Shown here one piece after another: positions 1-10,439 of a stretch of DNA of 64,000 nt. The notes beneath the pieces were generated by a model. That model saw nothing but the letters and a program-made list of their open reading frames with translations. It searched no databases and was not told where the DNA came from. Origin of the DNA: Nemertoderma westbladi (Eukaryota > Xenacoelomorpha > Nemertodermatida > Nemertodermatidae); contig JAUCBJ010001398.1 of NCBI GenBank assembly GCA_032718475.1, forward strand, positions 1-64,000, read 5' to 3'. The position numbers and the translations under genes are program-made. Within the stretch, counting starts at the first letter, position 1, and each line of letters opens with the position of its first letter.

Positions 1-760
1 TATTAAAAACACCCCGTTCTTCGAAAGAGAGTGCTCAAAAGAAAATAAAATTATCGGATTCCTATTAGAAACGTTTACTATTATATATAATTGATTATAA
101 TTACAAATAACTTAACTATAACTTTATATACAGTAGTTATAAATAATAACTACAATGTACTACTATTGCTATTTAATTTGTGCTACCGCTATATAATGTA
201 ATACTTATATTTGTGGATTTGTGCTATATTCGACATGTAAAGTTGTACTTGAAAATAACCAAATTATTGAAGATATATGAAGATAACATACTTCGTGTCA
301 CCTTTTCATTCCTTTCTCTTAGATAACTGTGCAGAACGTACTATTTGCAATAAATTGAGACTAATCGCAATGTAAATCAGTTGATCTTTAGGTAAAGGAT
401 CTTTTGATTTTCTTTATCTAAAAAGATCAACGGATCTACAGTACGATTATGACATCGCAAGGCACCTTCCTTCCTTTTCTGGATAAATTGAATTTTCACC
501 AAACACCAAATTCTAGTTTCTGTCCAACTTGGTGGTAGATTTGTTGTTTGTGTTCGGATTAAATTGGATTTTAACTATAATCTAACTATAAATGATAATC
601 TAAACTGTAGTATAACCATACCCCTAGTCGATTTTTCACAATTATTGATGGTTCTGGTCTGTACAGGCACAATGTATGTTAAAATTGGAGTAAACGTGTT
701 CAGCCTCCAGTGGATCTTCACTGCTGCACGGTTGCACGGCCTTTAGTACAGTAGGCCTTG
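1..760. other. AT-rich DNA, no gene seen
   Basis: No supportable coding region. Short open frames here have no recognisable domain, no codon bias and no splice context. The first 300 bases are A/T-rich; the last ~40 bases before 761 border the inverted duplication. Confidence 0.6.
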
Positions 761-1506
761 GGCAGCAGTGATCAGGCCCGGGACGGTAGGTAATTTAAGG
801 GTTTCTGCTAATAATGGCATGGAATAGTGATTATGGTTTAAAATCATTTCTCAGTGAAGCTGTTGCGCAAAATTGGTCTAGAAAAGAGTTGCTGCCTGCA
901 GCAAAATCTAAATTTGGTCAGTATCCTTGGTCAATGAGAAGTTTGGATCGGCGTCTGAAGTTTTTTGAAATCAGTTACATCAATTATAATGTTGATATTC
1001 AAACTATTCGCAAGGCTTTAAAGAAGGAGATGGAGGGTCCTGGAAAACATTTAGGATATAGAGCCATGAATTTGAAGCTTCGTTTACGGTTTTCTAGTCG
1101 TCGTTTTTCCAGCACATCCGGGTACTCTTCTCTCATTATTTCATATACAATATCACGAGGAACACATATATTGTAAACAGTGCGAAGCTTCAAATTCATG
1201 GCTCTATATCCTAAATGTTTTCCAGGACCCTCCATCTCCTTCTTTAAAGCCTTGCGAATAGTTTGAATATCAACATTATAATTGATGTAACTGATTTCAA
1301 AAAACTTCAGACGCTGATCCAAACTTCTCATTGACCAAGGATACTGACCAAATTTAGATTTTGCTGCAGGCAGCAACTCTTTTCTAGACCAATTTTGCGC
1401 AACAGCTTCACTGAGAAATGATTTTAAACCATAATCACTATTCCATGCCATATTATTAGCAGAAACCCTTAAATTACCTACCGTCCCGGGCCTGATCACT
1501 GCTGCC
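761..1506. repeat. Near-perfect long inverted repeat (fold-back)
   Basis: The left arm (761-1082) and right arm (1183-1506) are reverse complements over about 322 bp. I found only one substitution (near 948 versus 1317) and one 2-bp indel (near 812-814 versus 1450-1452). The loop is about 100 bp. Both arms carry the same transposase-like coding start, so the structure is two head-to-head copies of an element end. No clear target-site duplication was found around it. Confidence 0.9.
1083..1463 (-). pseudogene. Integrase-like transposase, N-terminal fragment
   Basis: The minus-strand frame from the Met at about 1452-1450 reads MAWNSDYGLKSFLSEAV and runs through the loop to about 1084. It then continues into the antisense of the other arm, so the last ~28 residues of the open frame are not real protein. 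The segment around GPGKHLGYRAMNLKLR followed by VPRDIVYEIMREEYPDVLEK resembles the region just before the catalytic core in integrase-core (rve/DDE) proteins of transposon origin in marine animals. The DDE core itself is absent, so this cannot be an active enzyme. The left arm carries the same start on the plus strand (from 814) but diverges at the loop. The family assignment is from memory of related sequences and is moderate; truncation is certain. Confidence 0.5.
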
Positions 1507-1810
1507 GCATTGTACCTACAAGATTTGTATGTAGGCCTACTGATGTAGGCTCGTAGCTTGAATTTCAGTACCGGAATACTGAAACTAATCTCGAACTACA
1601 GGATACTGGAAGCCTACCGGTACAGCAAAACAGTATGTTAGTTAATGATACTGCAGGAAATACACATTTTGGCAGCTGTAGGCCATGTTTCCATGTGTTT
1701 GAAAGTATTTGGCAGCAGTCGGCCACGTGTGAATTCAATTTTACTTTGCAATTTTTTTTTCTATTTCGCTGTGGCCGAGTACTGCCACCTATACAGTATA
1801 AACTGCAGTG

Positions 1811-2290
1811 ACCAGCTCGACTGACCAGCAGGCGCGGCTGGACGTTTCGGTGAGTGGCTTCTGGGGCAACCGCTTCCAGAGGACCTTCATCGACGTTTCA
1901 GTATTTAACCCGCTGGCCGCTACGAACGCCGCCATGTCTTTGGATGCCGCCCATCGCCATCACGAGGACCGAAAGATCCGGAAGTACGAGGAGCGGGTGA
2001 GGGAGGTTGAACACGGCAACTTCACTCCCCTCATCTTCACGGCTTTCGGCGGGATGTCCAAAGCCGCCACGCAGTTTGTTACTCGCCTGGCCCACAAGAT
2101 CGCAGACAAAAGGGAGGTCCGGTACTCCGACAGTATCACCTGGGTTCGCCGGCGACTGAGTTTCGCGTTGCTGAGGTCGTCGCTGCTCTGTTTGCGTGGC
2201 TGTAGATCAGCTTCTCGCCGCCCAGTCCGCTGCAATATCGCGGAGGCGTCCATTCTCCTGGCGAATGCAAACTCGGACCCAACAGGCTGA
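1811..2290 (+). pseudogene. C-terminal fragment of a transposon-encoded protein
   Basis: An open frame of about 160 codons ends at TGA 2288-2290 and opens at the 5' truncation of the retroposed insertion. Motifs include GFWG, FIDVSVFNP, a KIRKYEERVREVEHG helix and a final TWVRRRLSFALLRSSLLCLRG. This pattern recurs in uncharacterised transposon proteins of cnidarians and other marine invertebrates. The spacing of D, D-V and K-Y-E residues is compatible with a PD-(D/E)XK endonuclease at the end of a non-LTR retrotransposon polyprotein, which would suit the poly(A) tail and TSD. That fold assignment is inference. No reverse transcriptase is present, so the copy is dead. Confidence 0.5.
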
Positions 2291-2538
2291 ATGGCAGTGC
2301 AGTGGTAGGCAGTGCAGTACACAGTACAGCAGTACATACTGTTTGAAATAGCAATCTGGTTGCTAGGCAGCCGTCAAATACAGCTGGTGGTGGTTGTACA
2401 ATTGTTTTTTAAATTTCCCGCGTTTCTCTAATTACTGTTTTTAATTGTTTGTTATAGTGCCTATAATTGTGTTTGTATTTCTGAAGGTTTTTATGATTTT
2501 GTGAATAAAAGTATTAACATAGCAGTGTGCTAGTAATA

Positions 2539-2540
<2 letters not shown>

Positions 2541-2576
<36 letters not shown>
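2541..2576 (+). repeat. Poly(A) tail of the retroposed insertion
   Basis: About 36 consecutive A, ending exactly at the downstream copy of the 12-bp target-site duplication. Confidence 0.9.
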
Positions 2577-2578
<2 letters not shown>

Positions 2579-2649
2579 AACTGCAGTGGTTAGTATTAAA
2601 TGAATACCTGGCAGCTGTAGGCCACGGTGGGTTTAAGAAAAAAATTTAA

Positions 2650-2865
2650 CATATTTTTTTATTGAATTTTTTTTATTGAATTTTTTTATTGAATTTTTTT
2701 GTAATTTTTTTTATTGGAATTTTTTTTATTGAATTTTTTTATTGAATTTTTTTTTATTGAATTTTTTTTTAATTTTTTTTATTGAAATTTTTTTTATTGA
2801 ATTTTTTATTGAAATTTTTTATTGAAATTTTTTTTATTGAATTTTTTTATTGATTTTTTAACCGA
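2650..2865. repeat. T-rich tandem tract (ATTGAA plus T run)
   Basis: About fifteen irregular copies of ATTGAA followed by 6-9 T. Low complexity; no gene. Confidence 0.85.
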
Positions 2866-3335
2866 TTATTTTTATTAGACATTGATGGTTTATGTGGCAG
2901 CAGTCGGCCACCATAGTGCTATTCCCCAACCGACATCCCTTCTGGCAATTAGGCCGAACCGACACACCTTTTGGATATGTGATAGTGTTAGCCAATGAGG
3001 TTAGCTTATTTAAGGAGCAGACAATAATTAGCGCAATAATTTTTATTGTCCGTTTAAATCCTTTTTTTGTCCTTTTTTTTTTATTTTTTATGTCCTCCAA
3101 AAATCTAATGTTAGGTTCCATGCTAACGGTTTCTCTACTGCTGTTCTCTCAGGCTATCAGTACCGGTATTAGTATATACTGTATAGCACAATTTTGCTGC
3201 ATATTGTATGTACAGATGTAGGTATAAAGCAGGCATTTCTGTATTTTAGTACCGGCACCGGTACTGCTGTAGGCCTACTGTGTAGCCTACCATTTAAATA
3301 CGGTACTGGTAGGCCTACAGGCTGACCGGTTATTT

Positions 3336-3935
3336 GGGTTAGAAAATCCCGCCTCATCTGTAACCTGCTCCTTTGCCTTTGGTAAAGTGACCGTTTATTG
3401 TTTTGGTTAGAAAGGCCCGCCTCTGTAACCTGCTCCTTTCCTTCATTTTGTAAAGTGACTGTTTATTGTTTTGGTTAGAAAATCCCGCCTCTGTAAGCAG
3501 CCCCTTTCCCTCAATTAATTAAGTGATCGTTTATTGTTTTGGTTAGGAAATCCCGCCTCTGTAACCTGCTCCTTTCTCTCAATTGGTAATGTTATCGTTT
3601 ATTGTTTTGGTTAGAAAATCCTGTCTCTGTAACCTGCTCCTTTTCTTGATTTGGTAAAGTGACTGTTTATTGTTTTGGTTAGAAAATCCCGCATCTGTAA
3701 CCTGCTCCCTTTCTCTCAATTGGTAATGTTATCGTTTATTGTTTTGGTTAGAAAATCCCGTCTCTGTAACCTGCTCATTTCCCTCAATTAGTTAAATGAT
3801 CGTTTATTTTTTGGTTAGAAAATCCCGCCTCTGTAACCTGCTCCTTTCCCTGATTTGGTAAAGTGACTGTTTATTGTTTTGGTTAGAAAATCCGGCCTTA
3901 ACCTGCTCCTTTCCATCAATTTGTAATTGTTTTTG
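3336..3935. repeat. 67-bp tandem array, nine copies
   Basis: GGTTAGAAAATCCCGCCTC recurs near 3338, 3403, 3473, 3540, 3608, 3678, 3747, 3814 and 3881. Each copy is followed by TGTAACCTGCTCCTTTC and then a variable linker ending GTTTATTGTTTT. Copies differ by substitutions and small indels. No reading frame is conserved. Confidence 0.9.
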
Positions 3936-5400
3936 GCTATAAAATGAGTGTTTGGCTACGTCATGTGGTAATCGATTATCGACAACAACCACAAACTATT
4001 AAATTTAGAGTCTTTTACCACAGGCGCATATGGAATTCTATCTCATAGTCTATAAATCATGGAATCATGGAATGTTTTGGCACAGGCATAGTGAAACCAA
4101 CTGTCCGACAGACCAGAAATCAACAAATGTTGAATGTTTTGGCATAGGCATAATTTAAATCAACTGTCTGACAGTCCAGAAATCAGCAGTCTGACAGTTT
4201 GAAGAAATACATACATAAAAAGTCATTAAAAGGACAATAAAAGTCATTAAAAGGACAACAAAAGTCATTATGCACAATTCGTAAAAAAAGGAGGACAAAA
4301 AAAGTCAAATAAAAGGACATAAAAAATCACTGCCAATAATTAGAAGCCTAGAGATACTTCCATACACCATAGGCTGAATGCTGAAACGACACCCCAATTG
4401 GAAATTATGCTCCCGGGCCTGGGCCCTGGGGTATAGTAGTTTGGAGGGAAATTTAATTGAATATCAGTCAGTCAGTAGTTTGATGTCAGCTGTCTGGCTT
4501 TGCCTAGTTACGTGTTGCGGTAGCACAACCTGACAACCAGCTGACCAGTAATCATAACTACTACACTCCTGTCTGCCTGTAGGCCTACGCCGTACAGACT
4601 GACAGAGTACACTACAACTTACAGTCCAGCTGTCTGACAGTGCCATACTGGCATAGGATACTTGTCAGTCGGTCAGTCCTGCAGTTAGCAGTCGCTGTGT
4701 TGTATGTAGAAGAAGCCAACACAGTAGTACTGTATATCTGTATGTGTACATGTCTGCCTGTAGCGCTGTAAGCGTATGGTGCCTGTAGCGCTGTAGGCCA
4801 TGCTGACATTTGTCATGATTGCATGATACCGCAATTCAGCAATTACAACCTAGACTGACATTTTGTGATTTTTACTACTGCAGTACGGCGTGTTTGCAAT
4901 TTGAAGGCCAAGGCGGCAGCTTTGTAGCTGTAATGTTCTGCATCAGTAGGCTAGGCCTATAGGGGTCTAGCTGCCTAGGCCTATGGCAGTTTGGTTCTGT
5001 AGTAATTGGGGATTGGTGGCTGTTAGTTAGTCATATCTTAGTTCTAGCCAGCATTTCCGTTACAGTTTCCAAGCACAGTAGCGCAACTCTATTGACAGTC
5101 TAACATAGCATAGAGTATAGAGTAAGTTAGTAGACTTTACCTCAGTCAGTCAGTACCTGGAGGTAGAGTTTTGTTCTTTCTGCCTGCGGCACCGGCAAGT
5201 AAGTAGTAAGTACCAAGCAGTTAAGTAGTCTATCACTGTACCGAAACTACAACATCGCACCGCTCTATATTATCTTCAGAGTGTAAAAGATAGACTACTA
5301 GACTATATTTCAGTATTTAGACTTCATCTCTATCTTTGACACTTCAGAGTGTAAAATATAGACTACTACAGTCTGACAGTGTACTAGAACTAGACTACTA
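3936..5400. other. Low-complexity spacer rich in CTGACAGT and CAGTCAGT
   Basis: A roughly 66-bp imperfect duplication lies at 4069-4190, and an AAGTCATTAAAAGGACA tandem at about 4219-4320. Many short CTGACAG/CAGTCAG and AGACTACTA motifs follow to 5400. No gene supported. Confidence 0.6.
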
Positions 5401-6339
5401 TCTTTAGCGACAAGAATTAGAAACAGGTGGCTCCGTCGACATTGGAAATGATGTTTTAGAATACAGGAATATGGTGTTTTTATTAATTATTATAAATGCT
5501 GAAATTGCCTCCAGTTGCCAGTGGCATTGGACATAACATCGTGCAACTGTTGAACGTCCATTTCTCCGCTATTTCACAAAGAAACTCAGATTTGGAATCC
5601 TTTCAACGACAACTGCGGTGCGTCTTGGTGCAATCCTGCAATGTCACATTTTCCAAAGGCTTTTCGCTAAAGGTTTAAAGCAAAAATATAAATTCTGACT
5701 CTCGCACTAAGAAATCGAGAGAACAAACTCTGTTACAAATTGTATGCAGTACGAGAACACGTTGAAGAAATTATGTTATGTATTTATTTAAATTTGTACA
5801 TTTTGCTCAATTGTTAATGGCCACGGGACATTTAATTCACATTTCACACCGATACATTGGAAACTTCTCTTTGTCGCACATCTATGCTAAGCTATTCTAA
5901 AAGTTGAAGTATTATTGCGGTGTGATGCGATAGTTCCGAAGAGGCCGTCAATCAGTCAATGTTAGCTCGTTACATTCAGTGACCAGGATAACATATTGTC
6001 TGTGAAACAGAAGGCGCGATAAATTATCCTAAATTAAAGGTAAGAAAGAAGAATATGGAATAATAGAATAGATAAAATAGAGACGGAACCACATTAGCAT
6101 CATAGATCATAACATTTGGCCGTTGTGAAATTCTGATTTCAATATATTTGTAGACGATATGAAGTAAAAGTATACTTTATATTTTATTAAAGTGTGGGTC
6201 ATCGACCCCTTTTCCATTATAACGGATAAATTTTATTTTTCGCCTAAAAAAATTATACTAGGTTGTATGTAACCCCTTACGTAGAATAGCTATTTTGGTG
6301 TTATATAACTCAAACAATACAGGGAGGACGCATCTCTCT
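5401..6339. other. No recognisable feature
   Basis: Unique-looking AT-rich DNA. The 60-codon frame at 5496-5678 has no recognisable domain and no splice context. Confidence 0.5.
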
Positions 6340-6790
6340 ATGTCAAAATATAGTTTTATTCTTAAATTGTTACTTTTTCGCTTGAATATAGGCCTACCCC
6401 ACAATCGGGAAAAAGTAACCCATAGGGTTGCATTGATTTTACTTTTTTCCCGTCAAAAAACGTAAAATAAAATATTTTTGGTGGAATTTCTTAAATTTTA
6501 TTACACGTGTTGAAAGAGCATCGACGTAGAAAATGTTTGCAGTATTTTGAGAAAAATCCATTCGCACGCTCAAAAGTTATTACAACATTAGTGTCTGCAA
6601 GGTGAACTCCAAAACGGAACTCAATATCCAATATTGCTTTAATTGTAGTTAAGCGGCTCTTTAGTTTCGTAATAAATATTCCATGACCCCTTTATTAACC
6701 TCGCTGTCGTTCGGTAAATAAAATGCCTCGAGAATAGTGAAGAAAAGTTATCCTTTAGAGATAAAGAGTAACTTAAATTGAGTTAAATGA
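6340..6790 (-). repeat. Interspersed repeat A, short form
   Basis: This is the reverse complement of the outer parts of the copies at 10440-12180 and 29935-31460. Shared blocks include the sequence around ACCAATATTGGATATTGAG, CAATAACTTTTGAGTGTGTG and GTAAAATCAATGCAAT. The ~1.2-kb middle of the longer copies is absent, and the two ends join directly near 6670-6700. Non-coding; probably a non-autonomous element. Confidence 0.75.
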
Positions 6791-6810
6791 GAACGATATG
6801 TATCTTGTAA

Positions 6811-7375
6811 CACGTTCGTGGGCCTTCGCACAGCACGAGACTCATCTAACCCGAAAAAGATTAGTCCGAGAAAGCTGTAATCCGAGTACTCAAAATTTGG
6901 TCTACTACTTCGTTGGCTTGTCTCAACCAGTTCTATCTAAGCAATGATCATAGGTCACTACTCGAATTTTCAGATGAATCTGATTGGTTCTATTACAGCT
7001 ACTTATATGTTTCTGTCAATTCGTCCCCTAGCGGCAGCCAGAGGAACTATAAAAGTGTCTTTGTGTAGAATTTCTACTTACGTAATGCTCGTAGATCACT
7101 CCTAATACATTTCAGATAAATTTGATTTTTGGTTCTATAAGTACAGCTGCTTCTGCGTTTATGTAAATTCGCCCTCTAGCGGCAGACATATGAACTAAAG
7201 AAGTCTGTTTCTCTGTAGAATTTTGATAGACTACATGTGTACCAAGTTTGGTTCCATTTCATCCATGATTGACCGACTTATTAGTGTTCAAAACTTTCCG
7301 AGGACAACCACGATGGACGGCTCACTAATTGTACTGCTATGCTAAGGCTCACCTGGACTTCGTGGCTCGCCCCAC
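6811..7375 (+). repeat. Interspersed repeat B
   Basis: Starts CACGTTCGTGGGCCTTCGC and ends TTCGTGGCTCGCCCCACA. It contains two internal copies of a block with TTCAGATGAATCTGATTGG, an AATTCG(C/T)CC(C/T)CTAGCGGCAG stretch and AGAGGAACTA. Related copies occur at 8537, 12490, 29317 and 37638. Non-coding. Confidence 0.8.
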
Positions 7376-8404
7376 ACCCGTTAGTGTGTTAACTATATAT
7401 GTTTACTCTGTTTCGGTCCTATCCAGATGTCTATATAACCTGTTTCTTTACTAACCTGCCTAATATTGTAACATGTTATTATATAGCTGATTATTGTGTT
7501 GCGTTGTATTGGAAAACGACTTAAGTTGATTGATTTTGTTCTTTCATTTGATGGATGATATGATATACAACATAACGTGCCCGTAGCAATTACGTCATAA
7601 TGTAGCAAAAAATGTCGATTACGTGTTATGTAAATGAATGCAGAATGCAGCTTTATTGTATCACTCGTGAATCACCCCCGCCATAATGTTGTCAAGGGTT
7701 GTTACTGACACGCAATACTGTATAACTTTATTTTCCATAACTCTGTGTTCCTTCATATTTTACTTAGGTATTTGGTTATCATCATGTTGGCTCCCATTGT
7801 ATAACAGACTAGTATTGCTGGTTCTATTATTGATTTTTAATTTCTCCACTAAATCAATCGTCCGTGAATCGTATATAAGAGGATAGGACTTAATATAAAG
7901 GTGAGTTAAATTAATTAATTATTGTTATTTATTAACTTGGTGGTCCAGGACTGATATATTCACTGACTGAATCAGTATTCTAAAAGCCCATGCTCTCCAT
8001 TCTCATATTTTGGATCTTCACAATGGTGATGTGTGTGTAATGTATCTACCGTATAATTGTTGTAGTCCTACAAAGTAGTAATTAATCTCCCCCTACCAAC
8101 ATTTTATGTGGGACTGAGTCTTTCTACACAGTATATTTTATTTGAATCAAATGTTAAACTGTCTTAATTATAATAATAATGGATAAAAAACAAAGTATTA
8201 GGAATTATGAGCTAGTGAAATTTATAGTAATTTAATATTTACAATAAGACTTATTTTCTTTCATATATAAATGTATGTTTTAATTATGATTGTGAATGGA
8301 TAAGTCGTTGTTAATTCGAATCTCTGTTCATGAAAATCTTAATGTTACTTAATGTTGAAATAAAACAATAAGTCTACAAACTGTGAAGCATACCGCCCAT
8401 ACCG
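7376..8404. other. No recognisable feature
   Basis: AT-rich. The 66-codon frame at 7686-7886 is hydrophobic but isolated, and no gene is supported. Confidence 0.5.
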
Positions 8405-8536
8405 GTACTTGTTGGAAGTACTTTGTGTTCTGATCATCGTATCTTTATTTGCACTCACTCGCTGCATTCGTTCGTGTTGGTAACAAACCACTCAGATCAG
8501 GACGCTGTAGTATAAAGACACACTTTAAACACTTTA
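8405..8536 (+). repeat. Interspersed repeat C fragment
   Basis: TGTTCTGATCATCGTATCTTTATTTGCACTCACTCGCTGCATTCGTTCGTG is diverged from the copy at 39840-39955, with the same order of blocks (described here only by position beyond the first bases: 8427-8475). It runs straight into repeat B. Confidence 0.55.
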
Positions 8537-8885
8537 GTAGGGCCTTCGCGCAGCACGAGACGCGGCTAACCCGAGAACGGTTAACCCGAGAAAGCTTATC
8601 CCGAGTACTTCGTTTCAGTTTGCTCTACTACTTCGTTAGCTTGTCGACTTGTTATATTTAAGCAATGCTCATACTCATAGGACACTTTTACCAAATTTCA
8701 GATGAATCTGCTGGTTGGTTCTATACTTACACGTACGTACAGCTACTTCTACGTTTCTCTCAATTCGCTCCCTAGTGGCAGACAGAGGAACTATTGAAGT
8801 CTGTATGTGTGTACAATTTAGAAACCTTTGACATAGGGTACCACATGCTTGTTTACAAAGTTTGGTGTCGAACGATTTCGAGACA
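8537..8885 (+). repeat. Interspersed repeat B, 3'-truncated copy
   Basis: Starts GGGCCTTCGCGCAGCACGAG and carries the same internal blocks as the copy at 6811 (TTCAGATGAATCTG, CCCTAGTGGCAGACAGAGG). It ends in the T-rich tandem at 8886 and lacks the GGCTCGCCCCACA terminus. Confidence 0.75.
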
Positions 8886-8965
8886 ATTTTTTTTCAATCT
8901 AAGTTTTTTTTTCAATCTAAGTTTTTTTTTTCAATCTAAGTTTTTTTTTTCAATCTAAGTTTTCC
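8886..8965. repeat. Short tandem (TCAATCTAAG plus T run)
   Basis: Four copies of about 19 bp, each CAATCTAAG followed by 8-10 T. Confidence 0.85.
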
Positions 8966-10439
8966 CGGTTTAAGTAGTTCAAAATGAAGATGTAATCAGG
9001 TCTTGTAAATGATAATTGAACAGTAATTGTAATTTACACCATCATCATAGTCCCATCAGGACGATAGGTGATGATCCCATAGGTTCATCAGGTCGTACAT
9101 TATTAACAAAGCACTTTGAGTGAATAAAGACCGCTTCACATACGATACACTTCGTGGTTACAATGTTGTCACATCGCAGTAACAACGGCGCGGCGAGGGC
9201 GCTGAGAAATCGCTATACTGGTCATTCATATACTGTTACTGTAGATCAGTAGAACGCGATGAGATTGGCAGCGCTGTCAGTAGTCCGTGTGCGTTCAAAA
9301 TGCGACGGAAAACAAAACTGTATAGTCACCGCAATGTGTATCTGTGAACATCGCTTTACAAAAATGAGAAATGAGTGAAAAATGAGAAAGTCTGACCATT
9401 AAAAATATTAGCAAGAAGCACTGCTTCAAGATTTATCACTCGAATTTATGAAAATGAAATTTACCACATTGATATCATAAGACAGTACCGGTACGGATTA
9501 AAATAAAGTAATAACACTTCCGCAGACACCCCCTTCCATCTCCCCAATTGCTTTATTTTTTTTTATAAATGTTCTTTATAACGTTTCAGCTACTATTTAA
9601 GAAAAATTAACAAACAGTGATACACATATTTCTTGTTCCTTATTTTTTATTTGTTGTAAGTCACTTTTTTGTCAAATTCATTATTTTTTATGCTAGATAT
9701 TTTTTTCTAATTTTATATAAATGTTATAGAACACGTGTTAGCTATCAATTTTGATAAATATTTTTGTTCTAGAACACTTTTTTGTTCTAGAAGACATTTT
9801 TTATTTTTCTTTTTGGAAAACAAATTCCATCCTACTGTCAGAAGGTCAAATATTTTTTCTAGAAAAAAAAACCTCATGATAAAAGCCTTTTTCATTTGAA
9901 AAAAAATCTAACTATAATATGGGTGTACAACCAAGGTGTATAACCTGTATTTCACTATGGAAGAAGCTTCGATGGACGATATTTATGCTGAAATGGGCCC
10001 AGATTAAAGTGAGAAGAGTAACATTTTTTGTCTTGCTTTCTTATTTGTCTGCTACGTTCGCCAAATAATATCGCTCGACAAAAATTAGGAAAAAAGTCTA
10101 CTTTTTTTGCATAATATATTAATTATTGTTCTTACACTTACTGACTTAGGCAGTAGCACTATTATATTATTTTATTTATTTGGATGGCATTTATTAATTT
10201 CGCACTACCAAATCGCCAGGGTGACATATTTTCCAACTTCACATCGCAGTGCGACATTATTTCTCAGTATGTCGCTACGCCATACATTTTACTATGTATT
10301 TCCAGTAAATCCAGTATGTCAACGCGTCTTTACTAGGTTGTTCTAGAAAGTTTGAGTGCATAACTACAAATAATTCCCCACAAATAAATAAAATTAGATT
10401 CGCCATTGTTCATAATTAGCACATTATAATTATTTATTA
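8966..10439. other. No recognisable gene
   Basis: AT-rich DNA. Short frames at 9713-9895 (minus) and 10107-10346 show no domain. Confidence 0.5.

Larger units (their letters stand above)
1811..2576 (+). mobile_element. Retroposed insertion with poly(A) tail and TSD
   Basis: The 12-base direct repeat TAAACTGCAGTG occurs at 1799-1810 and again at 2577-2588, immediately after a run of about 36 A. An AATAAA signal (about 2502-2507) lies upstream of the tail. This is the signature of target-primed reverse transcription. The insert is about 766 bp and starts inside a coding region, so it is 5'-truncated. Confidence 0.88.
1671..2911. repeat. Dispersed GGCAGC(A/T)GT(C/A)GGCCA motif
   Basis: Four direct copies lie at 1671-1685, 1711-1725, 2610-2624 and 2896-2910. 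One inverted variant lies at about 1771-1786. A related start (GGCAGCAGTGATC) forms the outer edge of the fold-back at 761. The copies flank the retroposed insertion but are not adjacent in tandem. Confidence 0.55.

Noticed and set aside
1808-2290. Independent host gene
   Set aside because: The poly(A) tail, TSD and 5' truncation show it is an inserted cDNA of a mobile element.
3336-3935. Regularly spaced repeats resembling a CRISPR array
   Set aside because: Animal DNA; the spacers are themselves variants of one sequence and there are no cas genes.
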